From contig CAZZZL010000016.1 in NCBI GenBank assembly GCA_964658655.1, positions 1-64,000 on the forward strand: a stretch of 64,000 bases of DNA, in the 5' to 3' direction. The notes beneath the pieces were generated by a model. It was not told the origin of the DNA. It saw only the letters and a program-made list of their open reading frames with translations, and made no database searches. The position numbers and the translations under genes are program-made. Of this stretch, positions 1 to 8,205 are shown in pieces. This DNA is from G963692885 sp964658655 (lineage in GTDB: Bacteria; Acidobacteriota; Terriglobia; Terriglobales; Acidobacteriaceae). The stretch's first letter is position 1, and each line of letters opens with the position of its first letter.

Positions 1-353
1 AATTTGCAACATCGGCAGCGGCTCTCGCACGAACGAGTCGTGGCGACTCTCAGAATCCGCATTTGAACTCTGGAGGTAATCAATCGCGAGCTGAAAGAGG
101 AGCTCGAAGCCGCATACGGCAGGCTTGCGGTGGTACAGCCGAAGGTGGGGTCATTACACCAAACGTCAGAATAGTGCGTTAAGGCACTCGGTGCGTCTTC
201 TAACCAAGGGAGCACTGGAGGCGCGTGGCGCTGTTTACCAACCAGCAATTGAAGGATGGGGCGATCATCCACCCTAAATTTTGCTACGCTTGCATGCCAC
301 CTCATTATCCGGATGCTAACGATCAAGTTGGCATCCAGGAAGTGGGATGCATT
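1..353. other. Left-edge stretch without a recognised gene
   Basis: No gene is supported here. A short plus-strand open frame of about 36 codons (roughly 73-175) encodes a charged, helix-prone peptide ending at a stop near 173. It has no start codon with a ribosome binding site and no recognisable family, so it may be the tail of a degraded gene. I see no terminator hairpin for the minus-strand gene that ends at 354. Confidence 0.4.
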
Positions 354-1910
354 TCAGCCGTGTGTGTCAGTGAGCGCCTGATCTACTTTCAGCAACGCTG
401 AGGCTGCGCGCCGGCCCTTCTCTTGAAGGAGAGACTGCACCTTCCTCTCCAGAATCACTCCGCCCGTCGGCGATGCACCCACTTCCATGAAGCGCAAGCG
501 GCCCTTCTGGTCTAAGAGCAAGCGCGCAGGAATATACGGGAGATGTATCTGCCGCCGGTTCTCGTTGTCATACACAAGGACGAAGCCATACTTCATTTTG
601 TCGAGATAGCGGCGTGCCTGCGCTCTGGTCAACTCCGTATCGCCTGATGGAGCGATGACAACCACCTGGTCAGGGAACCTCTTTTGCAATGCATCGGTCT
701 GCTTCATTGTGGTAAGGCACTGGCCGCACCAAGTCGCCCAGAAATCGATGATGACCAGCTTTCCGCGGTACTGCTTGATGTTCAGAGGCTTCCCGCTCTC
801 ATCCAGTAACGAAAAGCGTCCCAGGTACTGATCCAGATCGCTGACCAATGCGTAATCACCCTTCGCTCGTTCCATCGCCAAGGCGTTGACTCGGTTGAGT
901 TCACTGGTGTTTAAGCCGAGGACGCTGCCATGTACCCGCTTGTAAACCACGGCACGTCGTTGTTCGAGTGCCGGCCCAGATTGACCCCAAGCAATTTCCT
1001 TGTCGTAAGCCAACAAGGCATCGCGAGGCCGTCCTAGCTTTTCGAAAGTCAGTCCCAGACGGAAGTACACATCTCTTGTTGAGAAAGTGCTCGCCTCCGC
1101 AGTTTTGGCCGCACGTTCCAATTCGGCAAACGCTTGCGGATACCGACCTTCTTTGTAGAGCGCCCATCCCAGTGTGCTGCGGTTTATGCTTCGTACCTCC
1201 AACCGGTCCAGGATCGTCCGCGTTTTCTGATCCGTCGGGCTGAAATCGGGTGGCGGCCCGATTTCAGAGATGCTTATTGCCTCGCGCGCTACCCGCTCTG
1301 CTGCGCGCGGGTCCACGTCAGAGCTTAGCCATGACTCGGCGACCTTTATCCTCTCACCTCCACCAGCATCGCTCTGAAGAGAACTGCGCTTGAGTGCCTC
1401 AGTACCTGCGTGTTCAAGTGACGCCGAATCACCCTTGCTTCGGCTTAGCACTTGCATGGTCCAATCCCAGTACTGAGGCACGTTCTGCACATGCGCGGGG
1501 ACCGAAGAGATATCCGTCGCTGTTCCATAGTTTCCGAAAAAGAAAAGTACATGGCTGTCCCACGAGGCATTGTCAGGAAAGCGTTTCAAGAACTCGCGCG
1601 TGGCCTTGACAGCTAGTGAGTTTTCATTGAGGTGGTTATACCCAAGCGCGGCCGTGTGGTATGCATTGGGATCTGACGCATGCGCATCGAGGTATACCTT
1701 GATCTCGGCCAAGATTTTATCTCGTGCGGCGATCGTCTGTCCGGCCGATTGGTATTGAGCGTCCCATGTATTAAGAAGTGGTTTGTCTTGCGCTGCAGCA
1801 CAGGAATGGGCCAGGGCAAGAGTTCCTGCCAACGCGCAAACAGCAACGGCCTGCGTGAAAGTATTTCGGATCGTCCGCATCATTGTCGGAAAGCTGGGCT
1901 CGGCAGTCAT
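354..1910 (-). CDS. Secreted TPR protein with C-terminal thioredoxin-like (TlpA/redoxin) domain
   Basis: The 518-residue product starts with a signal peptide (hydrophobic stretch about residues 20-37, cleavage near the AAA-Q at 40), so it acts outside the cytoplasm. Residues about 55-340 form helical TPR-like repeats. Residues about 370-500 form a thioredoxin fold with a WATWCGQC active site (Cys395 and Cys398) and the cis-proline segment YIPAR near 460. TlpA/ResA-type domains reduce disulfides or apo-cytochromes, or act as peroxiredoxin-like reductants; the substrate cannot be told here. The ATG at 1910 follows GGAG at 5 nt, which supports this start over the internal Met-Met at residues 10-11. 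It stands alone; its neighbour on the upstream side is a patch of broken genes. Confidence 0.85.
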   Translation of the reverse strand: MTAEPSFPTMMRTIRNTFTQAVAVCALAGTLALAHSCAAAQDKPLLNTWDAQYQSAGQTIAARDKILAEIKVYLDAHASDPNAYHTAALGYNHLNENSLAVKATREFLKRFPDNASWDSHVLFFFGNYGTATDISSVPAHVQNVPQYWDWTMQVLSRSKGDSASLEHAGTEALKRSSLQSDAGGGERIKVAESWLSSDVDPRAAERVAREAISISEIGPPPDFSPTDQKTRTILDRLEVRSINRSTLGWALYKEGRYPQAFAELERAAKTAEASTFSTRDVYFRLGLTFEKLGRPRDALLAYDKEIAWGQSGPALEQRRAVVYKRVHGSVLGLNTSELNRVNALAMERAKGDYALVSDLDQYLGRFSLLDESGKPLNIKQYRGKLVIIDFWATWCGQCLTTMKQTDALQKRFPDQVVVIAPSGDTELTRAQARRYLDKMKYGFVLVYDNENRRQIHLPYIPARLLLDQKGRLRFMEVGASPTGGVILERKVQSLLQEKGRRAASALLKVDQALTDTHG

Positions 1911-2118
1911 GTGATCTCCGCAGCGGCTGAGGACTCAACACGAATAGTTTAATGCTTATGCTGAAAGCTTGGCCAGGCGTCTAAATGCGCCTCGATCAAT
2001 CAGTTTTCAACGAAGCGATCGGGATCGACAACGATAACTGCTGCAGCTTCGAGGACTGAAGCTGCGCTTGGATGGTCGCGGCGGCATTCCGTTGTATCCA
2101 GGCTATTTGGGGTAAGCC

Positions 2119-2150
2119 CGGCACGTCGATTACACATAAACGACGTGCCG
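2119..2150. repeat. Perfect 10-bp inverted repeat with 12-nt spacer
   Basis: The arms CGGCACGTCG (2119-2128) and CGACGTGCCG (2141-2150) are perfectly complementary. No T-run follows on either strand, so a standard rho-independent terminator is not obvious. It lies about 40 bp past the end of a degraded parB-like gene and could be an operator, a partition-type site or a terminator remnant. Confidence 0.6.
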
Positions 2151-2189
2151 AGGTCGCATAAGGACAAAGAAAATGCTTGCCAATTATAG

Positions 2190-2476
2190 ATAACTCAACT
2201 AAGTGCCATTCAAAAACTGAGCATCATCGATTTCGACAATGCCAGCCGGGGATCGAAAACAGGCCTGCCAACTGCGCAGCGCGGAAGCGCCGTGCGCCGG
2301 CGATAGCCTGAAGCCCGATGCATTCGGGCGCACAGTTATGGGCTGAATGATGCCATGCTGCTTGATGCTTTCAGCCAACTCATGGAGCTTGCTTTCGTCG
2401 AAGGTGTGGCGTGGGTTGCTGGCGGATTCGTCGATAGTTGGATGGCGAGGAATTGGAATGCGCTGCTGTTTTGCAT
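2190..2476 (-). pseudogene. Degraded ParB-like (ParB/Spo0J N-terminal nuclease domain) gene
   Basis: The start is clear: ATG at 2476 preceded by GGGAGG at 6 nt, reading MQNSSAFQFLAIQL. The reading frame then shifts to give NPRHTFDESKLHELAESIK and QHGIIQPITVRP, the hallmark of the ParB N-terminal domain. Next it shifts to IAGARRFRAAQLAGLFSIP and back to AGIVEIDDAQF. At the end, a further base loss breaks what should read EWQLVEN. At least four small indels are therefore needed to explain the pieces, and the helix-turn-helix half is missing. ParB-like proteins of this type are common on acidobacterial plasmids and integrated elements. The gene cannot make a working partition protein. Confidence 0.8.
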
Positions 2477-2563
2477 GATGGCCCTCCCTGGGCTGGTTTG
2501 ACGTGTGGGGTGGTTTGAGCAGAACGGCTTGCGCCGTCAGCCCACTCATGAAGAGAAAAGGGT

Positions 2564-2945
2564 TTAGCTTGCTTGTGCCTGTGCGGCGTCATCTTCGCTC
2601 TGCTCGTGTGCGGATGCAGGCGTCTCAATGGCAGAGAGACTCAAGGCGGATGTGCGCTGAATGACTTCAAGGCTTTCGGTCAATAGAGCCGCATTGCCGT
2701 GATAGTGATGAAGATAGTCGGCTGAAGCCTGACTAGCATCAAGGCTGATGCTTGTGGAAACTACAAAGGCAACGGCTTTAGCTTCTGTCTCGCGTACTGT
2801 TTTGGTGTCTGCAATCCTGCGCTCGGCTTTGTGAAGCAGTTCGTGCGCAAGCTGGTGGACCAGTGTGCTGAACTCTTCGGATGTGGCCATCCCGGGAAGA
2901 ATAGAGATCCGGCCGCCGTAGCTCATGCCCAATGCCGGGACAACT
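2564..2945 (-). pseudogene. C-terminal fragment of ArdC-like anti-restriction zincin
   Basis: About 125 residues match the C-terminal metallopeptidase half of ArdC-family proteins: SYGGRISILPGM, then EEFSTLVHQLAHELLHKAER with the HxxxH zinc-binding pair, then the conserved RETEAKAVAFV and YHGNAALL segments. The N-terminal single-strand-DNA-binding half is absent; an in-frame stop lies just upstream near 2948-2950 and the ku start lies 45 bp further on. ArdC proteins travel on conjugative plasmids and protect incoming DNA from restriction. With the parB remnant directly downstream, this points to a former plasmid-like module. Any product would begin at a TTG (2932) or internal ATG and is probably inactive. 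Confidence 0.75.
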
Positions 2946-2990
2946 AATGTTCAGATTCCTTGCGCATCAGACCATGCCGGAGGGCCTCCT

Positions 2991-3442
2991 ATGGTGTCGT
3001 CGGTCTGGAAGGGCTACATCTCATTTGGTCTGGTGTCCGTGCCGGTACGGCTCTTTGCCGCAGCGCGAGAGTCCCACGTCAGTTTCAACCAGCTGCATAC
3101 CCCATGCGGCTCGCGGATCAAGCAGCAGATTGTCTGCCCAACCTGCGATGAGAATGTCGAGCGTAGCGACCTCTCGAAGAGCTACGAGGTCGAAAAAGAC
3201 GTCTATGTGACGGTGACGCCGGAAGAATTGAAGTCGCTTGACTTTGCCGCCTCCGACACGATGAACATCGAGCAGTTTGTTTCGCTCAAAGACGTCGATC
3301 CGCTGTATTTCCAGACTTCGTATTACTCCTTTGCGGAAGAGCCTGGCCGCAAAGCCTATACCCTGCTCTTCCAAAGCATGAAGAGATTGAACCTTGCTGC
3401 GATTGCGCGGGTCAGTATGCACAGCCGAGAGCAGGTCGTCAT
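2991..3442 (+). pseudogene. ku: N-terminal half of a Ku gene (disrupted by inversion)
   Basis: From ATG 2991 the frame reads the bacterial Ku opening, SSVWKGYISFGLVSVPVRLF. It continues through a CGSR/CPTC segment, the VTPEEL motif and LLFQSMKRLNLAAIARV, up to SREQVV at residue 150. After base 3442 the frame (open to 3644) is only the antisense of the gene's own C-terminal half. Ku homodimers bind double-strand ends and recruit LigD for non-homologous end joining. The missing half lies inverted at 3477-3922. The N-half keeps most of the DNA-binding barrel but lacks part of the core and the C-terminal tail. Confidence 0.9.
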
Positions 3443-3922
3443 GCGGATGTCGTCGTTCGGCGCGAGCAGGAGCGAGTCAAGGCTCGGACCCCTCGAGATG
3501 GAAGGCTTCTTCAATTTTCTGCTTGTCAGACTTCCTGCGATAGCGCCCGGCGCGAATGCTTTGCACTTTCTTCTTCGTGCCGACGGCGACTTCTTCTGTC
3601 TTCACGTTCTTGGCGGCGAGACTCTTCTTCAACGCGTCCATTAGATCGACGACAGGCGCCATCGAACGCTTCGCGGTCGGGGCGACAATCGCCATGCCTT
3701 CCCGCTTTTTTTTCGATCAATTGCATGACCTGGTCCCGATAAGTGTCGGTGTGCTGTTCAGGCTGGAACGGAAGTGTCAGCTGGGCGATGAACTGCTCGG
3801 CCAATGCCTTTTCTTGCGGCAGCATCTTTACATCCGTGTCATGGCCATACTCGGGAATCTCACGGACCTCGGACGCGTAATAGAGAGTATGCAGGACAAG
3901 CCCCTTGTCATAGGGCCGGATG
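3443..3922. other. 480-bp inverted segment that splits ku
   Basis: Reverse-complementing 3443-3922 joins GTCGTCAT (3435-3442) to CATCCGGCCC, so the protein reads VVIIRPYDKG, the normal Ku core. The restored gene is 898 nt; removing one base from an A8 run (minus strand, about 3706-3713) gives 897 nt, or 298 residues plus stop, which is a normal Ku length. Both breakpoints carry a CAT/ATG trinucleotide in inverted orientation. No long inverted repeat or recombinase gene is nearby, so this looks like a one-off rearrangement rather than a switch. Confidence 0.85.
3477..3922 (-). pseudogene. ku: C-terminal half of Ku, inverted and frameshifted
   Basis: On the minus strand the frame entered at 3922 reads IIRPYDKGLVLHTLYYASEV, then EKALAEQFIAQL and YRDQVMQLIEKK. 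At a run of eight A bases the frame must lose one base to continue as REGMAIVAPTAKRSMAPVVD, then LMDALKKSLAAK, ending at the stop at 3477. This is the end of the Ku core plus the flexible C-terminal tail with Lys/Arg-rich segments. An in-frame stop directly precedes the ATG at 3933, so the half cannot be made as part of a full protein. The A8 shift could be a real mutation or a sequencing error. Confidence 0.88.
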
Positions 3923-4042
3923 ATGACGGCCATTCAACTGGCGCGGGAAGAGAACATCGGCCGCTCGTCGCCCAAGCTCTACAGTGCGATTGGCGACAGT
4001 ATTGCGCTCGCTCGGGCGATCCTCGATCGCGTGGTGCCCTGA
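3923..4042 (+). pseudogene. 39-codon gene fragment left of the Ku breakpoint
   Basis: The open frame from ATG 3923 encodes MTAIQLAREENIGRSS, then PKLYSAIGDSIALARAIL, then stops at 4042. I do not recognise the family. If the 480-bp inversion is undone, the frame extends upstream as SLDSLLLAPNDDIR and overlaps the end of ku, so it was probably the continuation of a neighbouring gene. It has no ribosome binding site of its own. Confidence 0.35.
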
Positions 4043-4051
4043 GTGAAACTC

Positions 4052-4282
4052 TTAGCGTCGGATAGGAGGCAAGCCGAAGACGCCGGCGCCCGGCCAGGAA
4101 GTCTTGGTCACATCCTGCGAACTCAGGCTCGAATCGGCATCAGCCCAGCCAACTTTCCAGCCAGCGGTAGCGCTCAGTGATTCAGCTTGTCTCGCCATGC
4201 GGGCATAGTACCCAGCTTCAAACTCTTCTGACTTGAACGATACGTGCGCTTCTTCCGTCAGGGGAAAACGAAGGATTTTCAT
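4052..4282 (-). CDS. Small hypothetical protein, 76 aa
   Basis: This 76-residue product has no family I recognise. It begins MKILRFPLTEEAHVSFKSEE and has a Ser/Ala-rich middle and a Gly/Pro-rich end, with no signal peptide or membrane segment. The start is supported by AGAGG 6 nt before the ATG at 4282. It lies between the ku remains and the kinase gene, facing the same way as the kinase gene but 149 bp away. It could be a genuine cytoplasmic orphan or a relic of the same mobile element. Confidence 0.5.
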   Translation of the reverse strand: MKILRFPLTEEAHVSFKSEEFEAGYYARMARQAESLSATAGWKVGWADADSSLSSQDVTKTSWPGAGVFGLPPIRR

Positions 4283-4431
4283 GGCAAGCCTCTATTCCTT
4301 TGTGCTCTACGCTCGATCTCTCAGAAGATCGCGATCGGGAGCCCAGCTGTCTCAATCTGAAACAAATGGGATTATCACCTTCGTGATGTTGCTGGTCGAA
4401 ATAGAAGTAAGGATTTTCGAAATAGCCAGCT

Positions 4432-6963
4432 TTAAGCGGGTTTGATTGAGTCTGTAGACGTGGCTTGTCCCAATCTCACTCGCAGCGCCTGGAAGCGCTG
4501 ATCGCCATGCAGGCTATTGAGATAGGGTTCTCCTTCGAGGTCCTGTCCCCTTAATTCCTTGTCTACAGCCCGTGTTAGGTAGAGGAGTGCATCTTCTTTG
4601 CGTCCAGCCATCGCTGCGCCGCAGGCAAAGCCATACCAGGTATTCGCTAATACGCCGGGCTCATTGCCCCTGGCCGCCGCCAGGATTGTTTCCTTGAAGA
4701 TTTGTTCCGCTTCTGGATAGCGTCCTGTTTCACTCATCTCAATTGCGATGTAGCCCTCAGTCATTAGAGTCTCGCGATGGTCAGGACCCAGGTTGCGCTT
4801 TTCGATGTCGTACGTCCGGCGATGAATTCTCTCGGCCTCTGCGTGGCGGCCGTTGTAGTCAAGCGCAACGCCGAGATTGGTAAGCGTATTGATGGTATCC
4901 GGATGCTCTGGCCCAATGATGCGGTTCTGTATAGCAAGTGTGTCACGGTATTGCTTTTCCGCCTCCGCAAATCGTTTCTCGTAGAGAAGCGTATTCGCCA
5001 GGTTGCTCATAGAACTAGCTACATTGGGCGCGTCGGGCCCTATTTTCCGACGATTGATCGCGATGGATTCGCGGTAGAGGTTTTCCGCTTCGGGGTAATG
5101 CCCTTCCTGCTGCAGCACATAGCCAAGACCATCCATGGACATGGCTGTATGGGTGTCTTCCAGGCCAAACATGCGACGCTGCATTTCGAGCGTGTCGCGA
5201 AATAGCTTTTCTGCTTCTGGGAGTTTCTGCTCTGTACTCAGGGTGGTCGCCAGCCACCACGCTGCGAGCAACGTCTCTCTGTTTTTCGAACCGAGCACCT
5301 TCTGCTTCGTGACAAGGGTCTGCCGCTGTATCTTTTCCGCTTCGGTGTAATGGCCTTCATCTGATAGCAGGCCGCCGAGCAGCGTCATGGTCTGCAGTGT
5401 TTCCGGATGGCGAGTACCGAGAATGCGCCGTTGTATTCCGAGTGCCTGCTCGAGCAATGGCTGGGACTGGGAAAAAAGACCCAATGTGTAATACGTGTTC
5501 GCCATGTGGTACATCATGCTTGCCTGCAGCTCAGGATCATCTTTCAGCTGGGTAGAAATCTGCTTTGCACCGTTGTCTAGAACTTCTCGAGCCGTGATTG
5601 TCTTGCCGCGAGCGCTGAATGGATTGGAGATATTAAAGATACCAATCATGAAGTCGGCAATACGATCCGCGCGATCGCGCTGGCGCCTTGTGTTGCGCAA
5701 TTGCCAGGTCTGGGCGACGGAGAATCCGATCATGAGCAATACGCCTGCCAATGCGAGTGCAACACCAACGCGATGGCGGCGAACATACTTGCGGACGAGA
5801 TAGCCGACGTGCGGCACGCGGGCTGCAACTGGTTCGTGGTTTAGATATCGATCGATATCGGCTGCGAGTTCTGCCGGCGTGGCATAGCGACAGTCGCGGT
5901 CCTTCTCCAATGCTTTGCGAGCGATTGCATCCGCATCTCCGCGGAGTTGACGAATAAGGGCCGGAAGCTCCGTGCCTCTCTTCTGCGCGGTTGCGAGCGA
6001 ATCTTCCGAGAGCCGGATGGAGGTGCTTGGCAGAGGCGCATCTTCTTCCCGCAGGCGGCGCAATGCTTCAGAATAGGTAAGCCGGTGCAGGTCGTGGGGT
6101 AGCGCACCAACCAGCAATTCGTAAAGTACTACGCCGAGCGAGTAGACATCGCTGCGCGTATCAATGTCCTCGCCGCCGGAATCGGCTTGCTCGGGGCTCA
6201 TGTAACCGAGGGTCCCGATCATGGTTCCGACCTGCGTAAAACGGGTATGCCCATCGATGTCCTGGACTACTGGCTTGGCGACGCCGAAATCGATGACCCG
6301 CGGAACCGGCCTTCCATCGACCACTGTCACCAGGATGTTGGACGGCTTGAGATCGCGATGAATGATGGCTTTCTGGTGTGCGTGCTGAACACCGTCGCAA
6401 ACCTGCTGGACAAGTGCGAGCCGGTCTGCAGTGGTAAGCCGATGCTGGTCGCAGTAATCCGTTATGGCTACACCATCAACATACTCCATCACCAGGTAGG
6501 GCTGACCTGAAGATGTGCTGCCCGCGTCGAAAACCTTCGCTATGGCTGGATGATTCATGAGGGCCAGGGACTGGCGCTCGGCGAGAAACCTTTGCGTGAT
6601 TTGCGGACTAAAGAAACCACCGCGAATGAGTTTGATGGCGACCTGGCGGCGCACGGGTTCGGTCTGCTCTGCCAGCCATACCTGACCCATGCCGCCGGCG
6701 CCCAGTTCACGCACGAGTCGGTAAGGTCCAATGGCCTTTGGAGGTTCTTCGAGGCCAGGCAGCATCCCCACGGAAAACAAGTCCGAGTTACGGAAAAGGT
6801 CATCACCCTCTTCGTAGGACGCCAGGAGCGATTCAACCTCCCGGCGAAGAGACTCGTTGCCGGCACAAGCGTTATCTACAAACCCCTGGCGTTCCAAGAG
6901 CCCGCGATCAAGGGCGGCTCCAAAAATATCTTTGACTCGTGGCCACAGATCTTGTCTTTCCAT
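4432..6963 (-). CDS. Membrane Ser/Thr protein kinase with TPR sensor tail
   Basis: The 843-residue product opens with a conserved acidobacterial N-terminal helix region (RQDLWPRVKDIFGAALD). The Hanks-type kinase domain follows at about residues 78-355: glycine loop GAGGMGQVW, catalytic loop HRDLKPSNIL and the DFG motif in VIDFGVAK. A hydrophobic segment near 392-412 (VGVALALAGVLLMIGF) anchors it in the membrane. The rest is a run of TPR_12/kinesin-light-chain-like repeats with recurring RRxxGxxHPxT-type units. The layout implies a cytoplasmic kinase coupled to an extracytoplasmic repeat domain. The ATG at 6963 follows GAGGAG at 3-5 nt and matches the family start better than the upstream TTG/ATG options. 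No phosphatase gene is adjacent. Confidence 0.92.
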   Translation of the reverse strand: MERQDLWPRVKDIFGAALDRGLLERQGFVDNACAGNESLRREVESLLASYEEGDDLFRNSDLFSVGMLPGLEEPPKAIGPYRLVRELGAGGMGQVWLAEQTEPVRRQVAIKLIRGGFFSPQITQRFLAERQSLALMNHPAIAKVFDAGSTSSGQPYLVMEYVDGVAITDYCDQHRLTTADRLALVQQVCDGVQHAHQKAIIHRDLKPSNILVTVVDGRPVPRVIDFGVAKPVVQDIDGHTRFTQVGTMIGTLGYMSPEQADSGGEDIDTRSDVYSLGVVLYELLVGALPHDLHRLTYSEALRRLREEDAPLPSTSIRLSEDSLATAQKRGTELPALIRQLRGDADAIARKALEKDRDCRYATPAELAADIDRYLNHEPVAARVPHVGYLVRKYVRRHRVGVALALAGVLLMIGFSVAQTWQLRNTRRQRDRADRIADFMIGIFNISNPFSARGKTITAREVLDNGAKQISTQLKDDPELQASMMYHMANTYYTLGLFSQSQPLLEQALGIQRRILGTRHPETLQTMTLLGGLLSDEGHYTEAEKIQRQTLVTKQKVLGSKNRETLLAAWWLATTLSTEQKLPEAEKLFRDTLEMQRRMFGLEDTHTAMSMDGLGYVLQQEGHYPEAENLYRESIAINRRKIGPDAPNVASSMSNLANTLLYEKRFAEAEKQYRDTLAIQNRIIGPEHPDTINTLTNLGVALDYNGRHAEAERIHRRTYDIEKRNLGPDHRETLMTEGYIAIEMSETGRYPEAEQIFKETILAAARGNEPGVLANTWYGFACGAAMAGRKEDALLYLTRAVDKELRGQDLEGEPYLNSLHGDQRFQALRVRLGQATSTDSIKPA

Positions 6964-8205
6964 CGTCTCCTCGTCGCAGATGTCTAGCAAGCCAGGCTCT
7001 AATAACAATTCAGTCAGACCCTAACAGGGGTCGATAGGAAGCAGAGGCGTTAATTACCCCTTAGGAAAACTATCTTAGCGAAGCGTACCTTCAAGGTTGA
7101 TCAACTGGCATTTTTGAATGGTTCTAGCGAACTTCGAAAGATTGCTCCAGGTCTAAACACTATGCTATTCGGTGCGGGTTTCGAAATCGCCTTTCTCGTT
7201 CTTGCAACCTTCCTGATTGGTGATGTTGAGACTAACGAACTCACGGTTATTCCAAGCGGTTCCGGCTGTAGTTTGCCGAATTATAAGGGGTACATTTGAT
7301 CGAATTACTTTATAAAAGGCAGCTCTGGGTGCTAATTCTATAGCCGACGAGACCGCTTCAGATGCAAGTTTTCGGTCCAAATGACCGCTGTTGAGCAATT
7401 CTGCCGACGGCAACTCGTCCGAACTACACGATTGTGTGCCAAGATAAACGGCTCAGAAGTAGGTCTAATAATTATTAAATGACAGACCCCGACGGACGAT
7501 CCGAGATTTCAGACGGCATGGGAATGACTCCATTCGCAATCAAGAACTTCTGTAGCTTAAGGGATTCGCTCTCGCGGGCGTCTGTGGTCACTGATTCCTT
7601 TGCGCTCAAGGAACCGCTTCAGCCGAATCTCGTCCTCGCACATACCGGATGTGATCTACGATTTAAGCATTCTTCGGCTTCGAGCCCAAAGGGATCGTCC
7701 GCCGCCTACGCCAACATTTGGGAGCGAACCATCTCGAGCAATGCCTAGCCAAGATGGAAGCCAATTAGCTTAGGCTCGTTCTATCCTCTGACACTGGAGT
7801 AGAGAGCGTTCACTAATTGAGTCTTCACTTCGAAATCTTCTAAAGTTGCGCCCTGTAAATGTAGGTCTAATACTTCGTCAACAGAAATGGAGGAGTTTGC
7901 AAACCATTGCGCAACTTGGGAGTATTCAGGATGAACTATCTTCAAAAAATGTGTGGACGGCTATGCTTGCAACTGGCGATTGTGACGGGAAACTAAGGTG
8001 AGTCTGCTAGTTACGGTACCCATGAAAATGTCTCGTAGTTTGACACCAACCGTCACAATCGCTGTCTGCATACAATCGTAGCTGGACACTGCGACCGTGA
8101 CATATGCACTTAAGCAGCAGATAGAGGAACGCGACGGCATTCGTGATTCTCTGTAGTCGGGGCGTTTTCCATGCAGCAGATTACGTTCAACACGTGCTGT
8201 TCGCG
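6964..8205. other. 1.2-kb stretch without a recognised gene
   Basis: Only short frames are present (up to about 96 codons, for example 7479-7748 plus and 7961-8251 minus). None has a convincing start or family resemblance. The stretch must hold the promoter of the kinase gene next to 6964. It contains a 13-bp inverted repeat (7976-8062) and two copies of GTAGGTCTAATA (near 7459 and 7860). It may be a decayed insertion site. Confidence 0.5.
7976..8062. repeat. 87-bp fold-back element with 13-bp perfect inverted ends
   Basis: GCGATTGTGACGG at 7976-7988 is repeated as its exact complement CCGTCACAATCGC at 8050-8062. The enclosed 61 bp has no coding potential. I see no clear target-site duplication next to the ends. 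It could be a small MITE-like remnant or a regulatory fold-back. Confidence 0.5.

Noticed and set aside
968..1609. Several plus-strand frames of 60-90 codons inside the thioredoxin-TPR gene
   Set aside because: They are antisense to a well-supported gene and have no family resemblance or binding sites.
3435..3930. Ku inversion as a phase-variable DNA switch
   Set aside because: The ends share only a trinucleotide in inverted orientation, and no recombinase gene is near.
7479..7748. 89-codon plus-strand frame in the gene-free stretch
   Set aside because: No recognisable family, no clear ribosome binding site and Ser-rich composition typical of random frames.
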